Part shown: piece after piece, positions 23,772 to 33,358 of the stretch
How the letters are laid out: each line of letters opens with the position of its first letter
Numbering within the stretch: position 1 is the first letter of the stretch
Origin: Pseudomonas rhodesiae
GTDB lineage: Bacteria > Pseudomonadota > Gammaproteobacteria > Pseudomonadales > Pseudomonadaceae
Assembly: GCF_007858255.1 (NCBI RefSeq)
Contig: NZ_VFEU01000007.1
Span: 248,001-312,000, forward strand
Direction of reading: 5' to 3'
DNA: 64,000 nucleotides
The notes under the pieces: model-generated
What the model saw: only the letters and a program-made list of their open reading frames with translations
Database searches by the model: none
Told to the model about the DNA's origin: nothing
Made by a program: the position numbers and the translations under genes

Positions 23772-25342
23772 ACGGCCCGGTCGATCAGGGGCGACGTCGG
23801 GTGCTGGCCGGGCTGGCGGTGGCCACCACGTTTTCGATCCTCAGTCCATTCGCCCGCAGTGCCGGGGTGGACTATCCGTTCACCCTCGGGGTGGCCTCGG
23901 GGGATCCGCTGCCGGATGGCTTTGTGATCTGGACGCGGCTGGCGCCGCGGTTCAATGCCGTAGACGGACGCGGTGGCTTGAGCCGCGCGGTGCCGGTGCG
24001 TTGGCGGGTGGCCAGCGATGCGGCGATGACGCGCATCGTGCGCCAGGGGGAGGTCATGGCCAGCGAGCGCTGGGCGCATTCGGTGCATGTGGAGGTGGCA
24101 GGGCTGCAGGCGGGGCGGCCGTATTGGTATCAGTTTGAAGGGCTGGGCGCCCAGAGCCCGGTGGGGCAATCACGTACGGCGCCACCGTTGCAGGCAATGA
24201 CATCGGCGCGTGTGGGATTTGTCTCGTGCTCCCATTGGGAGCGTGGCTATTTCAGTGCGTATCGCCACTTGGCCGCCGAGCAGCCGGACCTGGTGTTTTT
24301 CCTGGGCGACTATATCTACGACAGTTCCTACGCGCCGGAGTCAGGCAAGGTATTTCGCGCCCATGGCAGTGGCAACGCGGTGAGCCTCAGCGATTACCGC
24401 AACCGCTATGCACTGTATAAAACCGATCCGGATTTGCAGGCCCTGCACGCTGCCGCCCCCAGCGTGGCGACCTGGGACGACCACGAAGTGCAGAACGACT
24501 ACGCCAACCGTTGGTCCCAGGACCCGAGAACCCCGATGGCGCCATTTCTCCAGCAGAGGGCGGCGGCTTATCAGGCGTATTACGAACATATGCCGCTGCG
24601 CGCCAGCAGCCAGCCCAAAGGCGCCGATATGCGCATTTACCGGCGCCTGGACTACGGACGACTCGCCCGTTTTCATGTACTCGATGGTCGGCAATACCGC
24701 TCCGAGCAACCCTGCGTGTTGGCCAATGGCAGTCATCAGGGGCATGTGGTGACTAACCCGTGCAGCGAGTTGCGCGATCCTGGTCGCACGATGCTGGGTT
24801 GGCAGCAAGAGGCTTGGCTGGATCAGGGCTTTGCCCACTCCAGGGCGCAGTGGAATGTGATCGCTCAAGACTTATTGGTGGCGCCGCTGGTGCAACGGGA
24901 CCTGACCAACCACAAGCCGGGGCGCTGGACCGACGGTTGGGATGGCTACATGGCCAATCGTTCAAGGATGCTGGCGTCTATTCAGCGCAACCGGGTGAAC
25001 AACCCGGTGTTCTGGGGCGGTGATATCCACTCGTTTTGGGCCAACGACCTACACGTCGATGGCAATGACCCGGATTCGCCGGTGATCGCCACCGAATTCG
25101 TCGGCACCTCGGTGACTTCCGATGGGCCGCCGTTCGAGGCGTTCAGCAAAATCCTGCCCATGAACCCCCATGTGAAGTTTTTCGACAGCCGCCAGCGCGG
25201 CTACGTTTCGGTGGAGATGCAGGAGCGGCAGATGCTTACGCACCTGCGTGTCATCAGTGACCCGCAGGACCCTGCGGCGACGGTGTCGACCCTCAAATCG
25301 TTCGCGGTGGAGCCGGGGAGAGCAGGGGCGGTCGCGATTTGA
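23768..25342 (+). CDS. phoD: Alkaline phosphatase D, Tat-exported
   Basis: A 524-residue PhoD-family phosphatase/phosphodiesterase. The N-terminus has a twin-arginine signal (GRRRVLAGLAVATTF). An N-terminal Fn3-like domain (to about residue 140) precedes the catalytic domain with FVSCSH, FFLGDYIYD, ATWDDHEVQNDY and a late FWGGDIHSFW metal-binding motif. The family uses Fe(III) and calcium to release phosphate from mono- and diesters outside the cytoplasm. The ATG at 23768 overlaps the GNAT stop; a GTG at 23753 is less likely. It is divergent from the exbD-tonB operon, supporting a phosphorus-scavenging theme, although I see no clear PhoB box. Confidence 0.93.
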   Translation: MNGPVDQGRRRVLAGLAVATTFSILSPFARSAGVDYPFTLGVASGDPLPDGFVIWTRLAPRFNAVDGRGGLSRAVPVRWRVASDAAMTRIVRQGEVMASERWAHSVHVEVAGLQAGRPYWYQFEGLGAQSPVGQSRTAPPLQAMTSARVGFVSCSHWERGYFSAYRHLAAEQPDLVFFLGDYIYDSSYAPESGKVFRAHGSGNAVSLSDYRNRYALYKTDPDLQALHAAAPSVATWDDHEVQNDYANRWSQDPRTPMAPFLQQRAAAYQAYYEHMPLRASSQPKGADMRIYRRLDYGRLARFHVLDGRQYRSEQPCVLANGSHQGHVVTNPCSELRDPGRTMLGWQQEAWLDQGFAHSRAQWNVIAQDLLVAPLVQRDLTNHKPGRWTDGWDGYMANRSRMLASIQRNRVNNPVFWGGDIHSFWANDLHVDGNDPDSPVIATEFVGTSVTSDGPPFEAFSKILPMNPHVKFFDSRQRGYVSVEMQERQMLTHLRVISDPQDPAATVSTLKSFAVEPGRAGAVAI

Positions 25343-25373
25343 GGGCGTAATGGGTGAACGCTCAACACACGCT

Positions 25374-26003
25374 TCAATCCAGGGTATAGCGCACCGACAG
25401 CGCGCCCTTTTTCTCGGACAGGGCCTGGATGGTAACTTGGCCCAATTCGCTTAATGTCTGCACATGCGTGCCGCCGCAGGCGTAGGCGGGCAGTTCGCCG
25501 AAGCCGACTTCGCGAGTGCCGTTGTCCACGGCCATATGACGGGGATAGTCGGTGGCGATCCATTCGTTGAGCTGCTGTTGAATCGCCTCGGCCTGCATGG
25601 CTTGCGCCGCTTCGCCTCGGATAAACGTCACTTTGGCTTCGCCCGGCCAGTGGTGGGCTTTGATCGGCATCCAGCCGAGGGTTTCGCCGACGTTGCCGAT
25701 CAAGTGACCGGCCGAATGCAGGCGCGTGTGCAGGGCGCGGCGCTGTTCATCGACCCTTGCGGTGATCGGACCGGGTTCTACAGGGCGGTCGACATAATGC
25801 ACCACGCGGTCGGCCTCCTGGGTGACACGCAGCACCTGGCTTTCGCCCAGCCAGCCGGTGTCGAACGGCTGCCCGCCGCCTTGAGGGTGGAAGAGGGTCG
25901 ATTGCAGGATTACCGCGAAGTGATCGTCGTGGGGCGTGCAACTCAGCACTTCAAGCTCGGCGGTCAGGTGGTCGTGGGTAAAAAACAGGCGTTCGGTCAT
26001 CAT
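25374..26003 (-). CDS. Alanyl-tRNA editing protein (AlaX-like)
   Basis: A free-standing relative of the AlaRS editing and C-Ala regions (209 residues from the ATG at 26003; ATGs at 26009 and 26015 are also possible). The zinc-binding HxxxH (HTRLHSAGHLIG) and CxxxH (ACGGTHVQ) motifs are present, as is the GGGQPFDTG loop. The family hydrolyses Ser- or Gly-tRNA(Ala) to keep translation accurate. It is divergent from the LysR gene, with a short AT-rich gap that must hold both promoters. Confidence 0.88.
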   Translation of the reverse strand: MMTERLFFTHDHLTAELEVLSCTPHDDHFAVILQSTLFHPQGGGQPFDTGWLGESQVLRVTQEADRVVHYVDRPVEPGPITARVDEQRRALHTRLHSAGHLIGNVGETLGWMPIKAHHWPGEAKVTFIRGEAAQAMQAEAIQQQLNEWIATDYPRHMAVDNGTREVGFGELPAYACGGTHVQTLSELGQVTIQALSEKKGALSVRYTLD

Positions 26004-26089
26004 CTGCATCCGCATCAGGGTTCTACGGGCAGTATAAATACTGCTCGAATGGGTGATAATCCGTTCAATTATCAATGGACCTGTGCGTC

Positions 26090-27022
26090 ATGAGCATTAA
26101 TCTTCCGTTGCCCCTGTTGGGGGAAATGGCGATGTTCGTCAAAGTGGTAGAGGCCGGCAGCTTTTCCGAAGCGGCGCGCCAACTGAGCGTTTCGCCTTCG
26201 GCGGTGAGTCGCAGTATTTCGCGTCTTGAGCGGGCGCTGGCGACCCGCTTGCTGCAACGCACCACGCGCAAACTGCGCCTTAGCGAGGGCGGTGAAGAGG
26301 TGTTCAAGCGCTGCCAGGAAATGGTCAACGCGGCGCGTTCGGTGATGGAGATCAGTGGCCAGTTCACCCATGAAGCCGAGGGGCTGGTGCGGGTCAGCGT
26401 GCCCAAGGCGGTGGGGCGGTTTGTCGTACATCCGCACATGCCGGAATTCCTGCGACGCTATCCCCAGGTGGATGTGCAGCTGATCCTTGAGGATCGCCAT
26501 GTGGACCTGATCGACGACAACGTCGACCTGAGTATCCGCATCACCGACAGCCCGCCGCCGGGGCTGGTGGGCCGGCAGTTGTTGCCGATCGAACATTTGC
26601 TCTGTGCGACACCGCAGTACCTGGCCGAGCACGGTACGCCGGGCCATCCCCATGATCTGGCGGCGCACAGCTGCATTTATCTTGGCGAGACACCGGCGGA
26701 TTCACGCTGGAAGTTTCGTCAGGGCACCAAGGCCGTGACCGTCGCGGTACGCGGGCGTTATGCCGCGAACCATACCGGCGTGCGTCTGGATGCGGTGTTG
26801 CAGCATGTGGGTATTGGCAGCCTGCCGTATTTCACGGCGCGCCATGCCTTGGAGGAGGGGCGCTTGGTGCAGGTGTTGCCGGCGTGGGATTTTATTGCGT
26901 CGTACCACGGCGAGGCGTGGCTGCTGCATTCGCCGACACGCTATTTGCCGCCGAAGCTACGGGTATTTATCGATTACCTGGTGGCGTGCATGGCCAAGGA
27001 GCCGACGCTGAGAAAACGTTAG
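26090..27022 (+). CDS. LysR-family transcriptional regulator
   Basis: A 310-residue regulator with an N-terminal winged helix-turn-helix (residues about 8-65, FVKVVEAGSFSEAARQLSVSPSAVSRSISRLE) and a type-2 periplasmic-binding-like effector domain of the CrgA/DmlR subgroup (VDLSIRIT, ending CMAKE). The ATG at 26090 gives the best family start; one at 26075 is possible. It is divergent from the alanyl-tRNA editing gene, which may be its target. The effector is unknown. Confidence 0.88.
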   Translation: MSINLPLPLLGEMAMFVKVVEAGSFSEAARQLSVSPSAVSRSISRLERALATRLLQRTTRKLRLSEGGEEVFKRCQEMVNAARSVMEISGQFTHEAEGLVRVSVPKAVGRFVVHPHMPEFLRRYPQVDVQLILEDRHVDLIDDNVDLSIRITDSPPPGLVGRQLLPIEHLLCATPQYLAEHGTPGHPHDLAAHSCIYLGETPADSRWKFRQGTKAVTVAVRGRYAANHTGVRLDAVLQHVGIGSLPYFTARHALEEGRLVQVLPAWDFIASYHGEAWLLHSPTRYLPPKLRVFIDYLVACMAKEPTLRKR

Positions 27023-27042
27023 GAGCGAGCAGGCTCGCTCCT
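27021..27042. terminator. Hairpin between convergent LysR and PA2817-like genes
   Basis: AGGAGCGAG and CTCGCTCCT are separated by CAGG, covering the end of the LysR gene. There is no strong T-tract. It resembles the short palindromes common between genes in fluorescent pseudomonads. Confidence 0.6.
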
Positions 27043-27048
27043 GGCAGA

Positions 27049-27456
27049 TCAGTGTTTGCTCTGGTCGTCCGGCATGGCTAGCAGCTGCTTTTCTTGGTTC
27101 CAGTCGAACGGTTCGTCGTTCTGTTCGGCTTCGTAGCGACGTTCTTCCAGGGCCTGGTACAGGTCCAGTTCTTCATCGGGCATGAAGTGCAGGCAGTCGC
27201 CGCCAAAGAACCACAGCAGGTCGCGCGGTACGAGGTGGGCAATTTGCGGGTACCGCAGGATGACCTGACTCATCAGGTCTTGGCCCAGGTACTGGCTTTC
27301 GATTGGGTCGATGGGCAACAGGGCGCGCAGTTCGTCGAAGCGCTCCAGGAACAGGGCGTGACTTTCCTCGGGCACCTGTTCGGCTTCGCCGACGGCTACC
27401 AGGATGCTGCGCAGGTGGTCGAGCAAGACGAGATGATCGGCAACGACGTTGGACAC
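27049..27456 (-). CDS. PA2817-family protein
   Basis: A 135-residue acidic soluble protein of unknown function that accompanies the acyl-CoA dehydrogenase gene in pseudomonads (PA2817 next to PA2815 in P. aeruginosa, from memory). No catalytic motif is visible. It is rich in D/E and ends in charged residues. I chose the GTG at 27456, 7 bases after AGGA, giving SNVVADHLVLLDHL. The alternative TTG at 27471 lacks a ribosome site. Confidence 0.7.
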   Translation of the reverse strand: MSNVVADHLVLLDHLRSILVAVGEAEQVPEESHALFLERFDELRALLPIDPIESQYLGQDLMSQVILRYPQIAHLVPRDLLWFFGGDCLHFMPDEELDLYQALEERRYEAEQNDEPFDWNQEKQLLAMPDDQSKH

Positions 27457-27530
27457 GAGATAAGTCCTCAAAGCAAAAACGGGCGCGAGAGTATATAGCT
27501 CACGCGCCCGTAATTATATGACCGCTCGTA

Positions 27531-29978
27531 TCAGCGGACTTTGCCCTCAGCCTGGGCCAGTTCTTCCTTGCTGAAATCATCCACGTCGATCACCTTGCGG
27601 CGTGCCGCTTCGGCGTCGCGCAGTGTCTGCGCTTCAGCCGCCTGCAACACGCCGGCGTTGAGTGCCGCGTCGATGGCGTGCTCGCCGGCAGCCGGTTTGA
27701 GCTGGCCGCTTTTGAGCGCGGTATGCAGTTTCTTTTGCAGCGGGTGGCTGGCGTTCAGCAGATCGTAGGCATGTTGCAGCGCGCCCACCGGATCTTCCGC
27801 CGATTGCGGGCGATAGCAGCCGGCCAGCAATTCTTCCAGGGTCGGGTCGCCTTTCGCACGACCGATCACTGCGGCCACTTCGGCATCCAGCGCATCCGAC
27901 GGGCCAGTATGGCGACGCCCAAACGGGAATACGATTACCCGCATCAGGCAGCCAAGCACCTTGTTCGGGAAGTTGCTCAGCAGTTCATCCAATGCACGCT
28001 CCGACTCACCGAGGCTTTCCTCCATGGCCCAGACGAACAAGGGTTCCAAGTGATCCGGCGAATCCAGGTCGTGGTAGCGCTTGAGTGCCGCCGATGCCAG
28101 GTACATGTGGCTCAGTACATCCCCCAGACGCGCCGAGAGGCGTTCGCGACGTTTCAATTCGCCGCCCAGCAACATCATGCTCAGGTCGGCGAGCAGCGCA
28201 AACGCCGCTGCCTGGCGGTTCAATGCACGGAAGTAGCCCTGGCTCAGGCGGTTGCCCGGTGCTTTCTCAAAGTGGCCGATGCCCAGGTTCAGCACCAGCG
28301 TGCTGGCAGCGTTACTGACAGCGAAGCCGATGTGCTGCATCAGCAGGCTGTCGAATTCCTTGAGTGCCTGGTCCTTATCTTCACGCCCGGCCAGCGCCAT
28401 TTCCTTGAGCACGAAGGGATGGCAACGGATTGCACCCTGGCCAAAGATCATCAGGTTGCGCGACAGGATGTTCGCGCCTTCCACGGTGATGAAGATCGGC
28501 GCGCCTTGCCAACTGCGGCCCAGGTAATTGTTCGGGCCCATGATGATGCCCTTGCCGCCATGCACGTCCATGGCGTGGCCGATGCATTCGCGGCCCCGCT
28601 CGGTGAGGTGGTACTTGAGAATCGCCGACAGCACCGAAGGTTTTTCGCCCTGGTCGACGGCATTGGCGGTGAGCATCCGCGCGCTGTCCATCAGCCAGGC
28701 GTTACCGCCGATACGGGCCAGGGCTTCCTGGATGCCTTCGAAGGCCGATAGCGGCACGTTGAACTGTTCACGTACCTGGGCGTACTGGCCGGTCACCAGG
28801 CTGGTGAACTTCGCGGCGCCGGTGCCCACCGCCGGCAGGGAAATCGAACGGCCTACCGACAGGCAGTTCATCAGCATCATCCAGCCCTTGCCGAGCATTT
28901 CCTGGCCGCCGATCAGGTAGCTCAGGGGGATAAAGACGTCCTTGCCGGAGTTGGGGCCATTCATAAAGGCCGCGCCCAAAGGCAGATGGCGACGGCCGAT
29001 TTCAACACCGGGGGTGTCGGTGGGAATCAAGGCCAGGCTGATGCCCAGGTCTTCTTCCTCGCCCAACAGGTGGTCGGGGTCGTAGGCCTTGAACGCCAGC
29101 CCCAGCAGGGTCGCGACCGGGCCAAGGGTGATGTAGCGTTTTTCCCAGTTCAAACGCAGACCGATGGTTTCCTGGCCTTGCCATTCACCTTTGCAGATCA
29201 CGCCGGTATCGGGCATGGCGCCGGCGTCGGAACCGGCCAGCGGACCGGTCAGGGCGAAGCAGGGGATATCGTCGCCACGCGCCAGGCGCGGCAGGTAGTG
29301 GTTGCGTTGTTCGTCGGTGCCGTAATGCAGCAGCAATTCGGCCGGGCCGAGGGAGTTGGGCACCATTACGGTGGAAGCCAGGTCACCGCTGCGGGTTGCG
29401 AGCTTCATCGCAACCTGTGAGTGGGCGTAGGCCGAAAAGCCCTTGCCACCGTATTCCTTGGGAATGATCAGGGCGAAGAAACCGTGGGTCTTGATGTGCG
29501 CCCAGGCGGCTGGAGGCAGGTCCATGGCCTGGCCGATTTCCCAGTCGCTGACCATCGCACAGAGTTCTTCGGTGGGGCCGTCGATGAAGGCTTGTTCTTC
29601 TTCAGTCAACTGCACCTTGGGGTAGGCGAGCAATTTGTCCCAGTCGGGACGCCCGCTGAACAGTTCGCCGTCCCACCACACCGTACCGGCGTCAATGGCG
29701 TCGCGCTCGGTTTCGGACATCGGCGGCAGGACTTTCTGGAACCAGCTGAACAGCGGCTTGGTGAAATATTGGCGACGCAGGTCCGGCAGCAGCAGCGGCG
29801 CCGCGACGACGGCCAGCAGCACCCAAAGGATCACCAACAACCAGCCCGGTGCGTGGCTCCAGGCGCCCATCGCCAACAGGTAAACGGCGACCACTCCCAG
29901 GGCGGGCAGGGGCGCGGTGCGGCGGTGTGCCAGGTAGGCAATGCCGACCACCAGAACCAGTATCCACAACAACAGCAT
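27531..29978 (-). CDS. fadE: Long acyl-CoA dehydrogenase (FadE type)
   Basis: An 815-residue acyl-CoA dehydrogenase of the gamma-proteobacterial FadE class, about twice the size of the common ACAD. Two N-terminal membrane helices (about 1-20 and 25-60) anchor it. A flavin-dependent dehydrogenase core follows (about 80-500, with FALTGPLAGSDAG and the DVHGGKGIIMG region) and then a C-terminal extension (about 520-800) containing the DUF1974-like part. It catalyses the first step of fatty-acid beta-oxidation. GGAGG lies 7 bases before ATG 29978. It is syntenic with PA2815. Confidence 0.92.
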   Translation of the reverse strand: MLLLWILVLVVGIAYLAHRRTAPLPALGVVAVYLLAMGAWSHAPGWLLVILWVLLAVVAAPLLLPDLRRQYFTKPLFSWFQKVLPPMSETERDAIDAGTVWWDGELFSGRPDWDKLLAYPKVQLTEEEQAFIDGPTEELCAMVSDWEIGQAMDLPPAAWAHIKTHGFFALIIPKEYGGKGFSAYAHSQVAMKLATRSGDLASTVMVPNSLGPAELLLHYGTDEQRNHYLPRLARGDDIPCFALTGPLAGSDAGAMPDTGVICKGEWQGQETIGLRLNWEKRYITLGPVATLLGLAFKAYDPDHLLGEEEDLGISLALIPTDTPGVEIGRRHLPLGAAFMNGPNSGKDVFIPLSYLIGGQEMLGKGWMMLMNCLSVGRSISLPAVGTGAAKFTSLVTGQYAQVREQFNVPLSAFEGIQEALARIGGNAWLMDSARMLTANAVDQGEKPSVLSAILKYHLTERGRECIGHAMDVHGGKGIIMGPNNYLGRSWQGAPIFITVEGANILSRNLMIFGQGAIRCHPFVLKEMALAGREDKDQALKEFDSLLMQHIGFAVSNAASTLVLNLGIGHFEKAPGNRLSQGYFRALNRQAAAFALLADLSMMLLGGELKRRERLSARLGDVLSHMYLASAALKRYHDLDSPDHLEPLFVWAMEESLGESERALDELLSNFPNKVLGCLMRVIVFPFGRRHTGPSDALDAEVAAVIGRAKGDPTLEELLAGCYRPQSAEDPVGALQHAYDLLNASHPLQKKLHTALKSGQLKPAAGEHAIDAALNAGVLQAAEAQTLRDAEAARRKVIDVDDFSKEELAQAEGKVR

Positions 29979-30170
29979 ATTCAATCCTCCGTGAAACCAA
30001 GGGCGAAACCACCAAGGAGCTTAGTCGGCATCCGAGAAAACGCGGTGGTCAGGGTGTAACCAGTTGTGCTGACAGCCACCTGCAGCGGGCGCCGACATTT
30101 GGCCGAATCGTCGTTATCCGTGGGGTGAGCCTGTGGTTAAACTCCAGGCTTGCCTCGGAGATGAAACATC

Positions 30171-30830
30171 ATGAATGCGTACTTGAGTCCCAGCCGCTTC
30201 ATCGATAGTGACCACCCTGCGGTGGTGGAGTTCGCGGTAAAACATCGCGGAACCAGCGCGGATTTAAGTGACCAGGCGGTCAGTCTTTACTATGCCGTGC
30301 GTGAGGCGATTCGCTATAACCCCTACACCTTCAGTCGCGATCCGCGCACCCTCAGTGCCAGTTTCGCCCTGGCCAGCCGTGAGAGTTACTGCGTGCCCAA
30401 GGCCACTTTGCTCGCCGCCTGCGCCCGGCATTGCGGCATCCCCGCGCGCATCGGCCTGGCGGACGTGCGCAACCACCTGTCGACCCCACGCCTGATCGCA
30501 TTGCTCAAGAGTGATGTGTTCGCCATGCATGGGTACACCGAACTGTATCTGCACGGTCGCTGGGTCAAGGCCACGCCGGCGTTCAATGCCCAGCTGTGTG
30601 AACTTTTCGATGTGCCGCCCTTGGCGTTCGACGGTATCAACGATAGCGTTTTCCACCCCTTCAATCGCCAAGGCCAGCGCTCGATGGAATACGTGGTGGA
30701 CCATGGGCAATTTACCGATGTGCCGGAGGCTTTTTTCTTTTCCCACCTGCAGAAATGTTACCCGCACCTGTTTGACGATGGGCTGCCTCCCTTGCTCGGC
30801 GACTTGCAGACGGATTTAAGCCGCTCGTGA
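30171..30830 (+). CDS. Transglutaminase-like family protein
   Basis: A 219-residue protein with a transglutaminase/protease-like core. The candidate nucleophile cysteine is in RESYCVPKATLLAA (about residue 66) and the histidine in FAMHGYTELYLHGRW (about 117). The usual aspartate following the second motif (a 'WVxxD' context) is replaced, reading WVKATPAFN. Activity may therefore be altered or rely on another acid. The substrate is unknown. It lies upstream of the GST gene in the same direction. Confidence 0.8.
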   Translation: MNAYLSPSRFIDSDHPAVVEFAVKHRGTSADLSDQAVSLYYAVREAIRYNPYTFSRDPRTLSASFALASRESYCVPKATLLAACARHCGIPARIGLADVRNHLSTPRLIALLKSDVFAMHGYTELYLHGRWVKATPAFNAQLCELFDVPPLAFDGINDSVFHPFNRQGQRSMEYVVDHGQFTDVPEAFFFSHLQKCYPHLFDDGLPPLLGDLQTDLSRS

Positions 30831-30874
30831 ACCGGCGTATGCTGCTGCGTCCACCCACCCACTAAGGCGCGGTC

Positions 30875-31492
30875 ATGCTGAAAATCTGGGGTCGTAAAAA
30901 TTCATCGAATGTCAGGAAGGCACTGTGGTGCGCCGAGGAGCTCGGCCTGGACTATGAGGCCATCGATGCGGGCGGCGCTTTTGGGGTGGTCGACACGCCG
31001 CAGTACCGTGCCTTGAACCCCAATGGTCGGGTGCCGATGATTGAAGACGGCGACTTCGTGTTGTGGGAATCCAATACCATCGTGCGCTACCTGTGCGCCA
31101 AGCACGGGGCGAGCTGGTATCCGACCGACCTCAAGGCCCGCGCCAACGCGGAAAAGTGGATGGACTGGACCACCTCGACCCTCGCCGAGCCATTCAAAGC
31201 AGTGTTCTGGGGCATCGTGCGCACCCCAGCGGAGCAACGGAACTGGGATGCCATCAATGCCGGGCGCAACGCCTGCATTGACGCGCTCGGTATGGTGGAC
31301 AAGGCGCTGGCCGAACATCCCTACCTGTCCGGCGACGCCATCGGCATGGGCGATATTCCCCTGGGCAGCTTTATCTACGCGTGGTTTGAAATGCCCATCG
31401 AACGGCCGGCCATGCCGCATCTGGAGGCGTGGTACCAGCGTTTGCAGCAACGCCCGGCCTACCGAAAAGCCGTCATGACCGCGTTGACTTAA
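30875..31492 (+). CDS. Glutathione S-transferase
   Basis: A 205-residue GST. It has an N-terminal thioredoxin-fold domain (1-80) with KNSSNVRKALWCAEELGL, the cis-proline NPNGRVPMI and the ES glutathione-binding pair (WESNTIVRYL). An all-helical C-terminal domain follows. It conjugates or reduces substrates with glutathione. The gene is 44 bases after the transglutaminase-like gene, syntenic with PA2813. Confidence 0.9.
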   Translation: MLKIWGRKNSSNVRKALWCAEELGLDYEAIDAGGAFGVVDTPQYRALNPNGRVPMIEDGDFVLWESNTIVRYLCAKHGASWYPTDLKARANAEKWMDWTTSTLAEPFKAVFWGIVRTPAEQRNWDAINAGRNACIDALGMVDKALAEHPYLSGDAIGMGDIPLGSFIYAWFEMPIERPAMPHLEAWYQRLQQRPAYRKAVMTALT

Positions 31493-31626
31493 TACCTACT
31501 ATTAATACGGGTGACTGTACTTGTGCGGCGCGGCCAAGCACCATGCCTGTCCTGCGCTGTCGTTGAACTAAGGGCGGTGCGCCCTCATCTACTCTTTCTA
31601 TTCCCTTCTCTGGTGCGTAATCCGAT

Positions 31627-32559
31627 ATGAGTTCCGCTCTGTCCATCCGGCAGCTAACCAAAACCTACGGCAACGGTTTCCAGGCCCTGAGTGGTATCGA
31701 TCTGGACGTTGCTGAGGGTGACTTCTTCGCCTTGCTCGGCCCCAACGGTGCCGGCAAATCCACCACCATCGGCATCTTGTCGACCCTGGTCAACAAAACC
31801 AGCGGCACGGTGAATATTTTCGGTAACGACCTGGACCAGTCCCCGGCGGCGCTCAAGCGTTGCATCGGTGTGGTGCCCCAGGAATTCAACTTCAACCAGT
31901 TCGAAAAGACTTTCGACATCGTCGTGACCCAGGCGGGCTACTACGGCATCCCGGCGAAAATCGCCAAGGAGCGCGCCGAGCAGTACCTCACCCAATTGGG
32001 CCTGTGGGACAAGCGCGACGTGCCTTCGCGTTCGCTGTCCGGCGGCATGAAGCGGCGTTTGATGATCGCCCGCGCCTTGGTGCATGAGCCGCGCCTGCTG
32101 ATCCTCGATGAGCCCACCGCCGGCGTGGACATTGAGCTGCGGCGTTCGATGTGGACCTTTCTCACCGAGCTGAACGAGAAGGGCATCACCATCATCCTCA
32201 CCACCCACTACCTGGAAGAGGCTGAGCAGCTTTGCCGCAATATCGGCATCATCGACCACGGCACCATCGTCGAGAACACCAGCATGCGTAACCTGCTGAG
32301 CCAGTTGCATGTGGAAACGTTCCTGCTGGACTTGAAGAACAATCTGACCGTCGCACCGCAACTGCTCGGCTACCCCTGCCGCCTGGTGGATAGCCATACC
32401 CTGGAAGTCCAGGTGGACAAAGCCATGGGCATCACCGCGCTGTTCACTCAATTGGCGACCCAGAACATCGAAGTGCTGAGCCTGCGTAATAAAACCAATC
32501 GCCTTGAGGAGTTGTTCGTGTCCCTGGTGGAGAAAAATCTGGCGAAGGTGGCGGTATGA
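31627..32559 (+). CDS. ABC-2 type exporter, ATP-binding subunit
   Basis: A 310-residue ATPase with Walker A GPNGAGKST (about 38-46), signature LSGGMKRRL, Walker B LLILDEPTAGVD and H-loop TTHYLEEAE, plus a C-terminal extension typical of drug/capsule exporter ATPases (YadG/NodI-like). It overlaps the permease gene by 4 bases and works with it as an exporter. The substrate is unknown. The pair corresponds to PA2812-PA2811. Confidence 0.93.
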   Translation: MSSALSIRQLTKTYGNGFQALSGIDLDVAEGDFFALLGPNGAGKSTTIGILSTLVNKTSGTVNIFGNDLDQSPAALKRCIGVVPQEFNFNQFEKTFDIVVTQAGYYGIPAKIAKERAEQYLTQLGLWDKRDVPSRSLSGGMKRRLMIARALVHEPRLLILDEPTAGVDIELRRSMWTFLTELNEKGITIILTTHYLEEAEQLCRNIGIIDHGTIVENTSMRNLLSQLHVETFLLDLKNNLTVAPQLLGYPCRLVDSHTLEVQVDKAMGITALFTQLATQNIEVLSLRNKTNRLEELFVSLVEKNLAKVAV

Positions 32560-33335
32560 GTTCCGAACTGCAACCCAACCTCGTCGCCCTGCAGACCATC
32601 GTCTATCGCGAAGTGAAGCGCTTTACCCGGATCTGGCCGCAGACGTTGCTGCCGCCTGCAATCACCATGGTCTTGTACTTTGTAATCTTCGGGAACCTGA
32701 TCGGTCGGCAGATCGGCGACATGGGTGGCTTCACCTACATGGAGTACATCGTGCCGGGCCTGATCATGATGTCGGTGATCACCAACTCTTACGGCAACGT
32801 GGTCTCCAGCTTCTTTGGCAGCAAGTTTCAGCGCTCCATCGAGGAACTGATGGTGTCGCCGGTGTCGCCCCACACCATCCTTATCGGTTACACCCTGGGC
32901 GGTGTGTTGCGCGGTTTGATGGTGGGCGTGATCGTGACGCTGTTGTCGCTGTTCTTTACCCATCTGCAGGTGCATCACCTGGGGGTGACGATTCTGGTGG
33001 TGGTGCTAACGGCGACGATTTTCTCGCTGCTGGGCTTTATCAACGCGGTGTTTGCGCGCAATTTCGATGACATCTCGATCATCCCGACTTTCGTGCTGAC
33101 ACCGCTGACGTACCTGGGCGGGGTGTTCTACTCCATCAGCCTGCTGCCGCCGTTCTGGCAGACCGTATCGTTGGCCAACCCTGTCCTGCACATGGTCAAT
33201 GCCTTCCGTTACGGCATCCTCGGCGTATCGGATATCAAGATCAGCGTGGCGATCACTTTTATGATCGTGGCCACTGTGGTGCTTTACATCGGGTGTGCAC
33301 GGTTGCTGGTCAGTGGGCGCGGGATGCGCACCTAA
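32556..33335 (+). CDS. ABC-2 type exporter, membrane subunit
   Basis: A 259-residue permease (YadH/NodJ-like) with about six membrane helices and the conserved N-terminal amphipathic stretch (VYREVKRFTRIWPQTLLPPAITM) and FKSASIEELMVSP-like loop (FQRSIEELMVSPVSP). The start codon overlaps the ATPase stop (ATGA). It ends just before a palindrome. It exports an unknown substrate. Confidence 0.92.
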   Translation: MSSELQPNLVALQTIVYREVKRFTRIWPQTLLPPAITMVLYFVIFGNLIGRQIGDMGGFTYMEYIVPGLIMMSVITNSYGNVVSSFFGSKFQRSIEELMVSPVSPHTILIGYTLGGVLRGLMVGVIVTLLSLFFTHLQVHHLGVTILVVVLTATIFSLLGFINAVFARNFDDISIIPTFVLTPLTYLGGVFYSISLLPPFWQTVSLANPVLHMVNAFRYGILGVSDIKISVAITFMIVATVVLYIGCARLLVSGRGMRT

Positions 33336-33358
33336 GCTGCTCCGAACGCAGTGAAAAT

